This document shows positions 1-6,377 of a stretch of DNA of 64,000 nucleotides, one piece after another. The stretch covers positions 124,001-188,000 of the forward strand of contig CAUGPT010000001.1 of assembly GCA_959601495.1 (NCBI GenBank), read 5' to 3'. The DNA comes from Avispirillum sp959601495 (GTDB taxonomy: Bacteria > Bacillota > Clostridia > Oscillospirales > CAG-272). Both the position numbers and the translations under genes were made by a program. Every line of letters begins with the position of its first letter. Position 1 is the stretch's first letter. The notes beneath the pieces are model-generated. The model saw nothing but the letters and a program-made list of their open reading frames with translations. It ran no database searches and had not been told where the DNA came from.

Positions 1-304
1 GGTACCACAAAACGACGAGCTTTTTATACTCGTCTTTCAGTTGGTCGATAATGCCCTTAATTTCTGCGAGCTTGCGCTGCGTTTCCGCAATATTGCGCGA
101 GCACTCGGTAAGCTCCAAAAGCTCGTTAAGAGTGTCGCTTACGTAATGCGAGTCCGTAAACGGCTTGCTGTAATCAATCGCGCCAGGCTCCCGAGGAGCT
201 CCGCTTTCTATCAGCCTATCGCGCCTATGCTGTAAATTCTCCAATGCCCGCTCGAGAGTAGGGACAGAGGAGAGCACTTGCTCCGCTGCCTTAAAGTAAT
301 TCAT
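1..304 (-). CDS. RinA/DUF1492-like phage transcriptional regulator (partial)
   Basis: Open reading frame entering from the left edge, so only the N-terminal ~101 residues are visible. It starts MNYFKAAEQVLSSVPTLERA and contains a central DYSKPF segment, then a charged helical region ending in DEYKKLVVLWY at the edge. This layout (MNYFK start, DYSKP, coiled helices, then a sigma-like HTH expected further on) resembles the phage late-gene regulator family variously called RinA, ArpU or DUF1492; that is recalled family knowledge and the HTH part is not in the window. The start ATG at 304 follows a good GGAGG site. The 18-bp leader is identical to that of rep (1250-1267). Being last in the minus-strand block fits a late-gene activator. 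Confidence 0.6.
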   Translation of the reverse strand, partial: MNYFKAAEQVLSSVPTLERALENLQHRRDRLIESGAPREPGAIDYSKPFTDSHYVSDTLNELLELTECSRNIAETQRKLAEIKGIIDQLKDEYKKLVVLWY

Positions 305-317
305 AGTTTTACCTCCG

Positions 318-485
318 TTAAAAAGTTACGCATATATTCAGCACCGCCGCAGCGAGCCAGTATACGCCCTTTTTGTAGTCCTTGCCGATAAAGCACATAA
401 CAGCCGCTCCCACGTCAAGCGCTATAAGGACGGCGGGAAAGATATACATTGACATTTTCTTTTTCTCCTCTCGTTTTTGCGTCAT
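318..485 (-). CDS. small two-helix membrane protein
   Basis: A 55-residue protein beginning MTQKREEKKK and continuing with two hydrophobic stretches separated by a basic loop (FIGKDYKKGVYW). The upstream ATG (485) overlaps the rep stop codon in an ATGA arrangement, suggesting translational coupling. A second in-frame ATG at 455 has its own GAGAGGAG site and would give a 45-residue form (MSMYIFPAV...); which is used cannot be told. Probably inserted in the membrane. No family recognised. It sits between rep and the RinA-like gene. Confidence 0.5.
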   Translation of the reverse strand: MTQKREEKKKMSMYIFPAVLIALDVGAAVMCFIGKDYKKGVYWLAAAVLNICVTF

Positions 486-1252
486 AGTTTCCCTCGCTTT
501 CTGCTCCGTTTCGGAGCGGGCTTTTTATACATACGGACGGTTATATAATAGCCGCCGTTGATTTCGTTGTAATACGGCTTGCAGTCTGCCAGGGCGTAGC
601 CCTCATAAAGACGCTCAAGCTCTGCGCGGTTGTCGTTGCCGCTGTTTCCAAACTCGCGTATTTTGTACTGCGGTATTCTGCCGTCGCGTTCAGACGTTTT
701 CGGCTGCTCGAGGTTGCGGCTCGCGCTCCAACGCTTGCCGAGTATCGGGCTTTTTACGAGATATACCGCAATGCCCGTTATACCGAACTCGTCAAACTGT
801 AACGGCTTTGCCGTCGTATAGCCTTTGCCCCATATTTCCGCAAGGGTGTTTATATCAACGCCGCCGCTCATAACGATATGGTGGTGCAGCCGCCCGTTTT
901 CTTTTCCCACCTCGGTAACGGCAACGTATTTAAGCTCGGGCAAATTATGCTTTGCGCGGTAACGCTTAACGCGACGGAGGAAATTTTGCATTTGCCGTTG
1001 TGCGTTCTCGGGCGTTTCGGGGTAATTCTCGTCGCTATATGTTAAATCAAAGCGTATATCGTGCTTTGTAAAATTCGTGTTCAGTAGGCGCGTGAGCTTT
1101 CTTTCGGCGTTACGTTGGTTTAGCCGCTGCTGTGTTTCTGTTGTCGGTTTTCTTTTCTTGCTGCGCCCGCGCTGATATTCAAAAACGGGGAAAATATCGA
1201 CTTCCAAAAACTCGCCGCATTTATGTATTTTTTCTCTGTATAGACAGCGCAT
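482..1252 (-). CDS. HUH-type rolling-circle replication initiator
   Basis: A 256-residue protein with the hallmarks of an HUH single-strand endonuclease: motif II at residues 120-128 (GRLHHHIVM, three His) preceded by KYVAVTEVGKENG, and a candidate catalytic tyrosine at 164 in IAVYLVKS, with one Tyr visible. Such proteins nick the double-strand origin and stay attached to the 5' end. It resembles the Rep proteins of small plasmids and of gut phages or integrative elements rather than relaxases, because it is short and lacks a helicase or primase part. The C-terminus is very basic (KPAPKRSRKRGKL). The start ATG at 1252 follows ACGGAGG. The 578-bp region upstream holds cruciforms and a probable counter-transcribed RNA. 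Confidence 0.75.
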   Translation of the reverse strand: MRCLYREKIHKCGEFLEVDIFPVFEYQRGRSKKRKPTTETQQRLNQRNAERKLTRLLNTNFTKHDIRFDLTYSDENYPETPENAQRQMQNFLRRVKRYRAKHNLPELKYVAVTEVGKENGRLHHHIVMSGGVDINTLAEIWGKGYTTAKPLQFDEFGITGIAVYLVKSPILGKRWSASRNLEQPKTSERDGRIPQYKIREFGNSGNDNRAELERLYEGYALADCKPYYNEINGGYYITVRMYKKPAPKRSRKRGKL

Positions 1253-1424
1253 AGTTTTACCTCCGTTGTTTCCTTTTGGGGCTCTGCCCCAAGCCCCGAG
1301 GTTTAACGCTTTAGTTTTCCATAAGGGAATTTATCGAGCGAGCGAGCATTTGCCGCTGACGACATTTGAATTATCAAAAATTGCGCTAACCTCAAAAGGT
1401 AATTTGCATTTCAAAGCCAATAAA

Positions 1425-1495
1425 GGGGGAGAGAGGAGCAAGAGAGCGGCGGGACGGAGCCCGCCTTAAAGAGAGAGGCACCTCCTCTCTCCCCC
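1425..1495. repeat. long inverted repeat with nested hairpin, candidate origin
   Basis: Perfect 14-bp arms (GGGGGAGAGAGGAG at 1425-1438 and its complement at 1482-1495) enclose 43 nt that contain a second perfect hairpin (GGCGGG 1448-1453, CCCGCC 1460-1465, six-base loop). It lies ~170 bp upstream of the rep start in a gene-free region. Nested stem-loops of this kind are typical of double-strand origins nicked by HUH Rep proteins; the role as origin is inferred. Confidence 0.5.
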
Positions 1496-1509
1496 TACTC
1501 TCCGCATTA

Positions 1510-1551
1510 TTGAAAGCGTGGAAAACTCTACGAGTTTACGCACTCTTTCAA
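1510..1551. repeat. second nested inverted repeat upstream of rep
   Basis: Outer arms TTGAAAG (1510-1516) and CTTTCAA (1545-1551) enclose inner arms AAACTC (1523-1528) and GAGTTT (1532-1537) with a TAC loop. With the hairpin at 1425-1495 it makes two cruciform-capable structures in tandem within the rep upstream region. The rest of 1253-1726 shows no convincing gene; the plus-strand frames there have no ribosome-binding site or recognisable protein. Confidence 0.5.
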
Positions 1552-1726
1552 CAACGCTGCGAGCACCCCCTCGCTCCTCCGCCTCTCTCCACACACACAA
1601 AGAAAATAATTATTTTTTTGAGGTAGGACGGGTTATATCTCCTCGGGGTGCTGTGTGCTCTGTTTGGTCGTTAAGTTATTATCCATTACGAGCCCGAAAT
1701 AGAGCCGCTCGCTCCGTGCTTAACTA

Positions 1727-1755
1727 TTGACTTTTCGCTGCCGTTGTGCTATACT
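1727..1755 (+). promoter_or_regulatory. strong sigma-A promoter for a short antisense RNA
   Basis: TTGACT (1727-1732), a 17-bp spacer and TATACT (1750-1755). It points rightwards, opposite to all genes of the element, and the only thing downstream before a terminator is ~65 bp of non-coding sequence. Confidence 0.7.
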
Positions 1756-1761
1756 TATATA

Positions 1762-1828
1762 TGTAGTTAATCGGTAGCACAAAGGCGCTACGGGGCTTAT
1801 CAAGTTTGCGGCTTGATAAGCCCTTTTT
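1762..1828 (+). ncRNA. candidate counter-transcribed RNA (antisense to rep leader)
   Basis: A promoter at 1727-1755 is followed by ~65 nt without an ORF and then an intrinsic terminator: 12-bp arms GGGCTTATCAAG (1793-1804) and complement (1812-1823), 7-nt loop, and a T run (1824-1828). A smaller stem GTAGC/GCTAC (1774-1778/1787-1791) precedes it. The unit is antisense to the segment between the ASCH-like gene (its stop is at 1831) and rep, so it would pair with any rep transcript coming from the upstream genes. Small rolling-circle plasmids control Rep with this kind of counter-transcribed RNA; the assignment here is inference from layout. Confidence 0.6.
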
Positions 1829-1830
1829 AT

Positions 1831-2283
1831 TTACTTCAAATACTGCCAACTCTGCGGAGCACGTGTTAAGCCGAAGTCCGAGAGCGGGCGAGGTTTCGGA
1901 AAGCGTATAGGGTTGCTCACTACATAGACGGAAATGTCTTTGCCGCCTGCGTACTCTGTAAGTTGCTTTTCGGTTAAACACGCCGTGTATGCTATTCGAT
2001 TTCTTGTTGCCGCCTCCTCGGGCGTGTTGCTTTTGTAGAGAGCTGCGCCGAAAGCGTTTGTTTTTATAATCGCCTTGCATATATAAAAGCCGATAACCGC
2101 TCCCGCGCCAGGGTGTAGCGTATTGTCTGCGCCTCTGTATGGGCGCTCGGTTTCGTATAGATATATAATGTATGGGAAACTTCCGCTTTTCGGGGCGGTC
2201 TTTCTTATTTCATAGCGTTTTACGCCATTAAGGATATTTTCGCCGTGCTCGTGGTGGATTGACTGAATTATTTTATTGTTCAT
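1831..2283 (-). CDS. ASCH-like domain protein
   Basis: A 150-residue protein starting MNNKIIQSIHHEHGENILNG. The opening HHEHGENILNGVKRYEIRKTAP followed by YIYLYET, then GAVIGFYICKAI, resembles small ASCH/PUA-like proteins in which an ILxGxKxxExR-type motif sits near the N-terminus and a G-x-V-I-G segment follows. Such domains are linked to RNA or modified-base recognition and are common in phages. The start at 2283 overlaps the end of the transglycosylase gene by 11 nt (coupling); a longer frame upstream to 2439 is only the shadow of that gene. Exact function unknown. Confidence 0.55.
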   Translation of the reverse strand: MNNKIIQSIHHEHGENILNGVKRYEIRKTAPKSGSFPYIIYLYETERPYRGADNTLHPGAGAVIGFYICKAIIKTNAFGAALYKSNTPEEAATRNRIAYTACLTEKQLTEYAGGKDISVYVVSNPIRFPKPRPLSDFGLTRAPQSWQYLK

Positions 2284-2980
2284 TGCTGCCGTTCCTCTCT
2301 GCGGCGAATTTGTCCGCCTGGGCGAGCACTCGCTGCGAGGCGGTCGTTTCGTATACGCCTTTGTCCCAAAGCACCGAGGCTCCGTATTCGCCCATTTTGT
2401 ACGCCATAACAACCTTTGAGCTGTCGTTGTATTTTTCAAAGAGCCCGCGGAGGATATATAAACCCGCTCGGATATTCTCGTAAGGGTTGAGCATATCGGT
2501 AACGCCGAGTTCCTCTTTGAGCCAATCGTTATTACAGTCCCTTATTTGCATTAAGCCGAAATCGTGCCCGTCCTGGCTTACCGCAGCGGCATTAAACGAG
2601 GACTCGGACAACATAAGCGACATAGCAAAGTCAAAGTCGATATAATAGGCGCGGCACATATAATATGTAAACTCTTGCAGCTCCTCCGAAAGCTCGCAAT
2701 CGAGAGGGGTAAAACCCGCTGCGTCTTGTATGAGCATAAGCTCGCCGTTTTCTGTTACGCTTTTGCCGTCGCGTGTGCCGTAGGGCGGTTGCTCTTTTGC
2801 GTCATTCCCGCCGAGGGCTTGTACCCCTCCGACAATGAGCCCTCCTGCAATTCCTCCCACGAGGAATACACATAAAATAAAGGTAATAAATTGCCGCTTA
2901 CATTTTCCGCGAGCGGCTCTTTTGCTGTCGCTCGGAGCCGAGCTTGTCCTGTGCTGTCTGTTTCCGTTTGCCGAAGTCAT
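2273..2980 (-). CDS. membrane-anchored lytic transglycosylase (SLT domain)
   Basis: A 235-residue protein with a basic cytoplasmic N-terminus, one transmembrane helix at about 30-50 (FITFILCVFLVGGIAGGLIV), and a C-terminal SLT/lysozyme-like domain: FAMSLMLSESSFNAAAVS (catalytic Glu in the SES context), then DFGLMQIRDCN (the G-L-M-Q-I motif), then NIRAGLYILRGLFEKY and the YKMG segment. Such enzymes cut peptidoglycan for phage entry or lysis or for conjugation machinery. It follows the 24-residue membrane peptide gene by 11 nt and overlaps the ASCH-like gene. Whether it belongs to a phage or a conjugative element cannot be decided from this window. Confidence 0.8.
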   Translation of the reverse strand: MTSANGNRQHRTSSAPSDSKRAARGKCKRQFITFILCVFLVGGIAGGLIVGGVQALGGNDAKEQPPYGTRDGKSVTENGELMLIQDAAGFTPLDCELSEELQEFTYYMCRAYYIDFDFAMSLMLSESSFNAAAVSQDGHDFGLMQIRDCNNDWLKEELGVTDMLNPYENIRAGLYILRGLFEKYNDSSKVVMAYKMGEYGASVLWDKGVYETTASQRVLAQADKFAAERNGSNEQ

Positions 2981-2991
2981 AGCAAAGCCTC

Positions 2992-3066
2992 CTATTTCTT
3001 TTTATTTATAAATGTGAGCAAAACCAGGGTAGCGCAGATAATCGCTGTTATAATAATTGCGTTCAT
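2992..3066 (-). CDS. 24-residue single-helix membrane peptide
   Basis: ATG at 3066 overlaps the stop of the preceding gene (ATGA), giving MNAIIITAIICATLVLLTF followed by the basic tail INKKK. This is a single hydrophobic helix with a positive C-terminus. The coupled start and fit between two genes argue that it is translated. It could be a holin-like or regulatory peptide; no function can be assigned. Confidence 0.45.
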   Translation of the reverse strand: MNAIIITAIICATLVLLTFINKKK

Positions 3067-3272
3067 TGTTTAACCTCGCTTTCTACGATTTTTGCCCGCT
3101 CGGGGCTTATGATTGAAATACTGTGCCCGCAATAGTCTGTAACCTCGGCGGAAATGTCAAGTTTCCCGTTACGGTATCGGTAAATGATAGCCGAAACGCA
3201 CTTATATACAATTCCGCCGCTTTCTACGGGGCACCCGCTGACGAGCGCGGTTTTTAATTCCTCATTCGTCAT
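3063..3272 (-). CDS. small hypothetical protein
   Basis: A 69-residue protein, MTNEELKTALVSGCPVES..., with the ATG at 3272 preceded by GAGAGGTG; a TTG frame extends to 3290 but overlaps the upstream stop. It looks like one compact beta-rich domain (SGGIVYKCVSAIIYR, LDISAEVTDYCGHSISII) with three cysteines. Such short MTNEEL... proteins are common in clostridial phages and integrative elements, without known function. Its stop is coupled to the 24-residue peptide. Confidence 0.6.
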   Translation of the reverse strand: MTNEELKTALVSGCPVESGGIVYKCVSAIIYRYRNGKLDISAEVTDYCGHSISIISPERAKIVESEVKQ

Positions 3273-3283
3273 ACGGGCACCTC

Positions 3284-3568
3284 TCAACAAAACCAGTCGT
3301 TAGCAAGCTCGAGAGCCTCCTCTTTAGCCTCTTTTTTTGCTTTGGCAGTTTTGCCCTCCACCGAGTCAATAACCGCTTTTGCTAAAAATTCCATACGGCG
3401 GCGCAAGCTTTCTATTTCTCGGGCGGCGTTGTTTTCGTAGCTATCTTTACTCTTTCGGAATTGCAAAAACTCCTCAAAGAGTCCCTCGGTCATTTCAACC
3501 GTGATTTTCATATTGCCAGGTGCGGGAATAGACATAGAGCCGTCTTTTTCGATTTTTATATGCTCCAT
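3284..3568 (-). CDS. small helical hypothetical protein
   Basis: A 94-residue protein, MEHIKIEKDGSMSIPAPGNM..., with a short N-terminal beta part and then a long charged helix (FLQFRKSKDSYENNAAREIESLRRRMEFLAKAV) suggestive of a coiled coil, with a KAKKEAKEEALELA tail. No family recognised. It is preceded by an AGAGAGGAC ribosome-binding region and lies between the DUF6273 gene and the next small gene. Confidence 0.6.
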   Translation of the reverse strand: MEHIKIEKDGSMSIPAPGNMKITVEMTEGLFEEFLQFRKSKDSYENNAAREIESLRRRMEFLAKAVIDSVEGKTAKAKKEAKEEALELANDWFC

Positions 3569-3602
3569 AATGTCCTCTCTTTCTCGCCTCTATCGAGGCG
3601 GA

Positions 3603-4286
3603 TTATTCAAAGATTTTAGGATTGAACAGACAAGCGGGGGCTACGCCGTTACCGTTGCACGCATTGGTGGTGCCCACCCCGCCCGAGGAGCCGACAACGC
3701 GCGCGATGTTCGCGTGGGACGGGTTGCAAGTCCAGGGCGTAAGCGTCCACCACCAATTATTAAAGCGCGGCACGGACTCTCTGTATTTGCGGTAAAGGTC
3801 GCACGAGAGGAGGAAAACGTAATCCTCGGCGGTGCCGTAGTCTTTCATACCGTCGTCGGAGGTCAAGTCCGATACAAACGGGAGGAGGTCGCCGCGGTTG
3901 AATTGTTCGAGGTATTCTCCGTTAAGGTATTTACGGAGCGAGGAGGTGCGCCAGTCGTTTTTATTGCTTTCGTCGAGCGGCATTTCCTCCTCGAGCAGTT
4001 CCGAAACAATGGCAAGCACGCCGCCCTGCTCCTCTCCGAGAGCGGTAAACTTAACGCCATTATACTTGAATTGCTCGCCAGGTTTCGGAAATTTGATTTT
4101 ATCTTTTTCCGCTCCCGCTACGGAGTCGTCCTCGGTGTAGTCCTCCTCGATTTCCTCGGGCGTGAATATCCCGCCGAAAGCAAGAACTAAAATTGCATTT
4201 GCTCTCTTTTGGTTGTCCTCTGCGTTTGTGTTGGTGGCTATATCGTCGCAAAGTGACTCAATAGCGCGTAAAATATTGTCGTTCAT
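3603..4286 (-). CDS. DUF6273 (C-type-lectin-like) protein
   Basis: A 227-residue protein. The N-terminal ~60 residues are helical and acidic (EEIEEDYTEDD). From ~65 it matches the layout of DUF6273: KPGEQFKYNGVKFTALG, then NDWRTSSLRKYLNGEYLEQF, GDLLPFVSDL, EDYVFLLSCDLYRKY, a tryptophan cluster NNWWWTLTPW, and the final VAPACLFNP. In relatives the ending is WWLRSPG...GVRPAL, the usual C-terminus of this C-type-lectin-like fold, found in surface and phage proteins and in targets of diversity-generating retroelements. The C-terminal 45 residues (SSGGVGTTNACNGNG) are small and polar, as in a variable loop. No reverse transcriptase or template repeat is visible in the window. Confidence 0.75.
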   Translation of the reverse strand: MNDNILRAIESLCDDIATNTNAEDNQKRANAILVLAFGGIFTPEEIEEDYTEDDSVAGAEKDKIKFPKPGEQFKYNGVKFTALGEEQGGVLAIVSELLEEEMPLDESNKNDWRTSSLRKYLNGEYLEQFNRGDLLPFVSDLTSDDGMKDYGTAEDYVFLLSCDLYRKYRESVPRFNNWWWTLTPWTCNPSHANIARVVGSSGGVGTTNACNGNGVAPACLFNPKIFE

Positions 4287-4291
4287 AACTT

Positions 4292-4552
4292 TTACTCCTT
4301 ATCGTTATTAAAATCGGGGCTGCAATAGCCGAAATATTTGCACCGTAAGCAACAACGCTTACAGCTTTTGCCTCTCGTAGTCCATAGCTTAAAGCGGGAG
4401 CGAAAGCCCCGCAGTTTTGCGGCGGCTGCTTGTTTGATTATGTAGCAGCATTGCCGCCCCGCCGATATACGCGAGTAGCCGAGGCGCTCCCTCTCGCGTA
4501 ATTCTTTACGCTTGTATTCTCGCACGGCTTGCCTCCTAAAACTTGTAGGCAT
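4292..4552 (-). CDS. cysteine-rich small basic protein
   Basis: An 86-residue basic protein, start MPTSFRRQAVREYKRKELRE at 4552, overlapping the end of the upstream gene by 17 nt. It ends in a cysteine cluster, CKRCCLRCKYFGYC, a plausible metal-binding knuckle, and has another CC pair at the middle (GRQCCYII). A nucleic-acid-binding role is possible from the charge and Cys pattern but is inference. A longer frame to 4576 lacks a better start. Confidence 0.55.
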   Translation of the reverse strand: MPTSFRRQAVREYKRKELRERERLGYSRISAGRQCCYIIKQAAAAKLRGFRSRFKLWTTRGKSCKRCCLRCKYFGYCSPDFNNDKE

Positions 4553-4982
4553 TAACGAGCCGCTCGAGTTCCTCAAACAAAGGGGCGATAACTCGCTTGT
4601 TTTGCCTTGCGTTTATAAGCTGCTTACCGAGAGCGTAAAAGGCGGCGAGCTCGCGCTCGGTGTCTTTTGCTTGCTCTACGAGCTTTCGGGCGCTCTTTAC
4701 TTCCTGGCGTGCCGCTCTCATTTCGTCGTATTCTTTCGCTGTGAGTTGCACGCTTGCCGTAACGCCTTTAGGCTTGCCTCCGCCGCGGAGAACAAATAAG
4801 CGGTTGCGGGTTGCGTCCTGGGAACGGTTAAGCTCGTCCGAGAGCTCGGCAATGGTTTTCCGCTCCTTTTGGTAGCCGTTCAGTAACAGCTCGTCCTCCT
4901 CGGGAGTCCAGGCTCCCGACTTAATAGCCCTCTCGGGTGTAAATTCGTGTCCGCATTGCGGGCACTTTACGGGTTTGCACAT
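4536..4982 (-). CDS. zinc-ribbon plus Myb/SANT-like DNA-binding protein
   Basis: A 148-residue protein opening with MCKPVKCPQCGHEFTPERA (a C-x2-C knuckle, only half of a zinc ribbon) and then a Myb/SANT-like or homeodomain-like segment at ~24-66: GAWTPEEDELLLNGYQKERK, followed by ELSDELNRSQDATRNRLFVLR. The rest is a long charged helix (EVKSARKLVEQAKDTERELAAFY). Similar proteins occur in phages and integrative elements of Firmicutes, probably as transcription or packaging factors (inference). A GGAGGTG site lies 6-7 nt before the ATG. Confidence 0.65.
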   Translation of the reverse strand: MCKPVKCPQCGHEFTPERAIKSGAWTPEEDELLLNGYQKERKTIAELSDELNRSQDATRNRLFVLRGGGKPKGVTASVQLTAKEYDEMRAARQEVKSARKLVEQAKDTERELAAFYALGKQLINARQNKRVIAPLFEELERLVNAYKF

Positions 4983-4995
4983 CTGTTACACCTCC

Positions 4996-5211
4996 TTATC
5001 TTTCGTGTAAGTGTTGGTTTACTATCTCATATCCCGTAAGCTGTGTTGTTTCGGGGTGCTCCTCGAGATAAGCTCGCGCAAAGCGTTCCGCCTCTCTATT
5101 TTTTCTTTCTTTTTCTGCTGCCACGCGAGCTTTTGCGTTTATAGCTTTTATTTGCTTTCCCGCCGTAGTTGTATATCCATTTAGACCAGGCGTTATATGC
5201 GCTATTATCAT
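4996..5211 (-). CDS. small hypothetical protein
   Basis: A 71-residue protein, MIIAHITPGLNGYTTTAGKQ, with a charged helical middle (AAEKERKNREAERFARAYLEEH). Its start overlaps the stop of the Mom-like gene (5208-5211, ATGA), so the two are translationally coupled. No family recognised. Confidence 0.55.
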   Translation of the reverse strand: MIIAHITPGLNGYTTTAGKQIKAINAKARVAAEKERKNREAERFARAYLEEHPETTQLTGYEIVNQHLHER

Positions 5212-5705
5212 TTGCTGCTCTCCCTTGCTGTTTCGGCGGGTGGCATATCCTCGGGCAATAACTGAAACGCAAGCAACCCGCCTTTTGTCTTTCCTACGGG
5301 CTTAAAGCCCGCTTTAATGTATGTATATCCCCAAGTATCGCGCCCGTGTACCTTTGTCGGCTTAACCTTTTTCGCGTCAATAAAGGTTATCATACCAAGC
5401 TCGGGAGGCTCTCCGAAATGTGCCCGTGTAGCTGCTACTGCGTCGCGTATCATTTCGGAGGCAATGCCCGCTCCCTCGTTTCTAAACGCGGAGCACACCC
5501 AAGCGCCCGCCCAAGCGTGGCGCACATATTCGGGAAACGGATAGCTTGTCACCCAAAAGGCGCGCCCTCTTTCGTTCTCTGCATAGAGTACGCAACAGCG
5601 CCCAGGTGGCACAAATTGCGGTGTTCCTGGCTTTTGTCGGTTATAGTGTCTATCCGCAATTTCTCGGGCGCGTCGGTCAAAACGGTTTGATTTTTCCCAT
5701 ATCAT
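5208..5705 (-). CDS. Mom-like GNAT-fold protein (candidate DNA-modification enzyme)
   Basis: A 165-residue protein. Motifs in order: EIADRHYNRQKPGTPQFVPP (16-34), RAFWVTSYP (48-56), HAWAGAWVCSAFRNEG (63-78), SEMIRDAVAATRAHFGEPP (83-101), LGMITFIDAKKVKP (103-116), YIKAGFKPVGKTKGGLLAFQLL (129-150). The RHY-x-R-x-KPG start, W-x-C-x-x-FRNEG core and KAGF-x-x-x-G-x-TKGGL end recall phage proteins compared to phage Mu Mom, a GNAT-fold enzyme that modifies adenine in DNA to block restriction. The Mom relation is recalled, not tested. It is coupled on both sides (ATGA), in an operon of small phage genes. Alternative: an uncharacterised GNAT acetyltransferase. Confidence 0.5.
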   Translation of the reverse strand: MIWEKSNRFDRRAREIADRHYNRQKPGTPQFVPPGRCCVLYAENERGRAFWVTSYPFPEYVRHAWAGAWVCSAFRNEGAGIASEMIRDAVAATRAHFGEPPELGMITFIDAKKVKPTKVHGRDTWGYTYIKAGFKPVGKTKGGLLAFQLLPEDMPPAETARESSK

Positions 5706-5878
5706 ACGCCGCCCTCCGTTTTATAATTTACTTTAGTGTGTTTTTCGTCCCATTCTTCAAGCTGCTTTTTTAGCTTTTCGTGTATATTGTAAAACTCCGA
5801 ATTATCGCTTGCGTTTCCCGCTGCCGTCAATGCTGATAGCACCTTGCACACTTCGCGCCTATCAAGTTTTAGTGTCAT
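5702..5878 (-). CDS. 58-residue hypothetical protein
   Basis: MTLKLDRREVCKVLSALTAAG..., ending KVNYKTEGGV. Its ATG overlaps the stop of the upstream gene (5875-5878) and its stop overlaps the start of the Mom-like gene (5702-5705), both as ATGA. The conserved coupling on both sides makes it very likely to be a real gene. Mostly helical with a charged C-terminal half; function unknown. Confidence 0.6.
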   Translation of the reverse strand: MTLKLDRREVCKVLSALTAAGNASDNSEFYNIHEKLKKQLEEWDEKHTKVNYKTEGGV

Positions 5879-6105
5879 TCTTGCGCCTCCTCTATGTAGT
5901 CGAGTGCCTCCTCGAGAGAGGAAACGGCGGAGTCGAGAGCGTCTGCCGCCGCCTCTGCTCTTTCGTAGCGTTCCGAACTTTGGAGGTTTTCGGGCATATT
6001 GTCCTTGTATTCCTCCTCCTCGTCGTGCAACATCTCGAGGCGGTCTTTTGCCTCGGAGATAATGTCGTAGAGTTCCTGCAATTCTTTTCTGCGTACCTTG
6101 TTCAT
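5875..6105 (-). CDS. small coiled-coil phage-type protein
   Basis: A 76-residue acidic protein, MNKVRRKELQELYDIISEAK..., containing LEMLHDEEEEYKDNMPENLQ, then ERYERAEAAADALDSAVSSLEEALDYIEEA. Proteins with this RxELxxLxxxIxxAxxxLExLxxEEEExxxNxPENLQxSERYExAE pattern are common in clostridial phages and integrative elements, function unknown. It starts the ATGA-coupled chain. Confidence 0.7.
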   Translation of the reverse strand: MNKVRRKELQELYDIISEAKDRLEMLHDEEEEYKDNMPENLQSSERYERAEAAADALDSAVSSLEEALDYIEEAQE

Positions 6106-6125
6106 AACAAAATCACTCCGTTTTA

Positions 6126-6377
6126 TTATTTATTTGCCGCAGCTTTTCGATTTCCTCGGCGGCGGAAATTTTCGTTTAAGGTTTTTTGCCCGAGTTCTGC
6201 GCTATAAGCCATACGCCCGTTTTTGTCAAGCTCGCCCGTTTCGCCGCGCTTTAGTTCTCTATATACGGTAACGTGATTTACGCCCAGGTGAGCGGCTATG
6301 TCGTTAATTTCGGCGTTTGCTGCGTACATAGTTTCAAGCTCTTTTCTTTGGTCGTAGCTCATATAGCGGATATTCAT
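6126..6377 (-). CDS. small helix-turn-helix protein
   Basis: An 83-residue protein, start MNIRYMSYDQRKELETMYAA at 6377 behind GGAGGAG; the frame upstream to 6413 has no site. Residues ~18-45 (NAEINDIAAHLGVNHVTVYRELKRG) form a clear HTH of the IS30/Mor-like kind (D-I-A-x-x-L-G-V-x-x-x-T-V-Y-R-E-L). The rest is basic. It is the first gene of the minus-strand block, so a control function for the element is plausible. Confidence 0.65.
   Translation of the reverse strand: MNIRYMSYDQRKELETMYAANAEINDIAAHLGVNHVTVYRELKRGETGELDKNGRMAYSAELGQKTLNENFRRRGNRKAAANK

Noticed and set aside
1266..1730. Two plus-strand frames upstream of rep
   Set aside because: They cover inverted repeats, lack ribosome-binding sites and have no protein-like composition.
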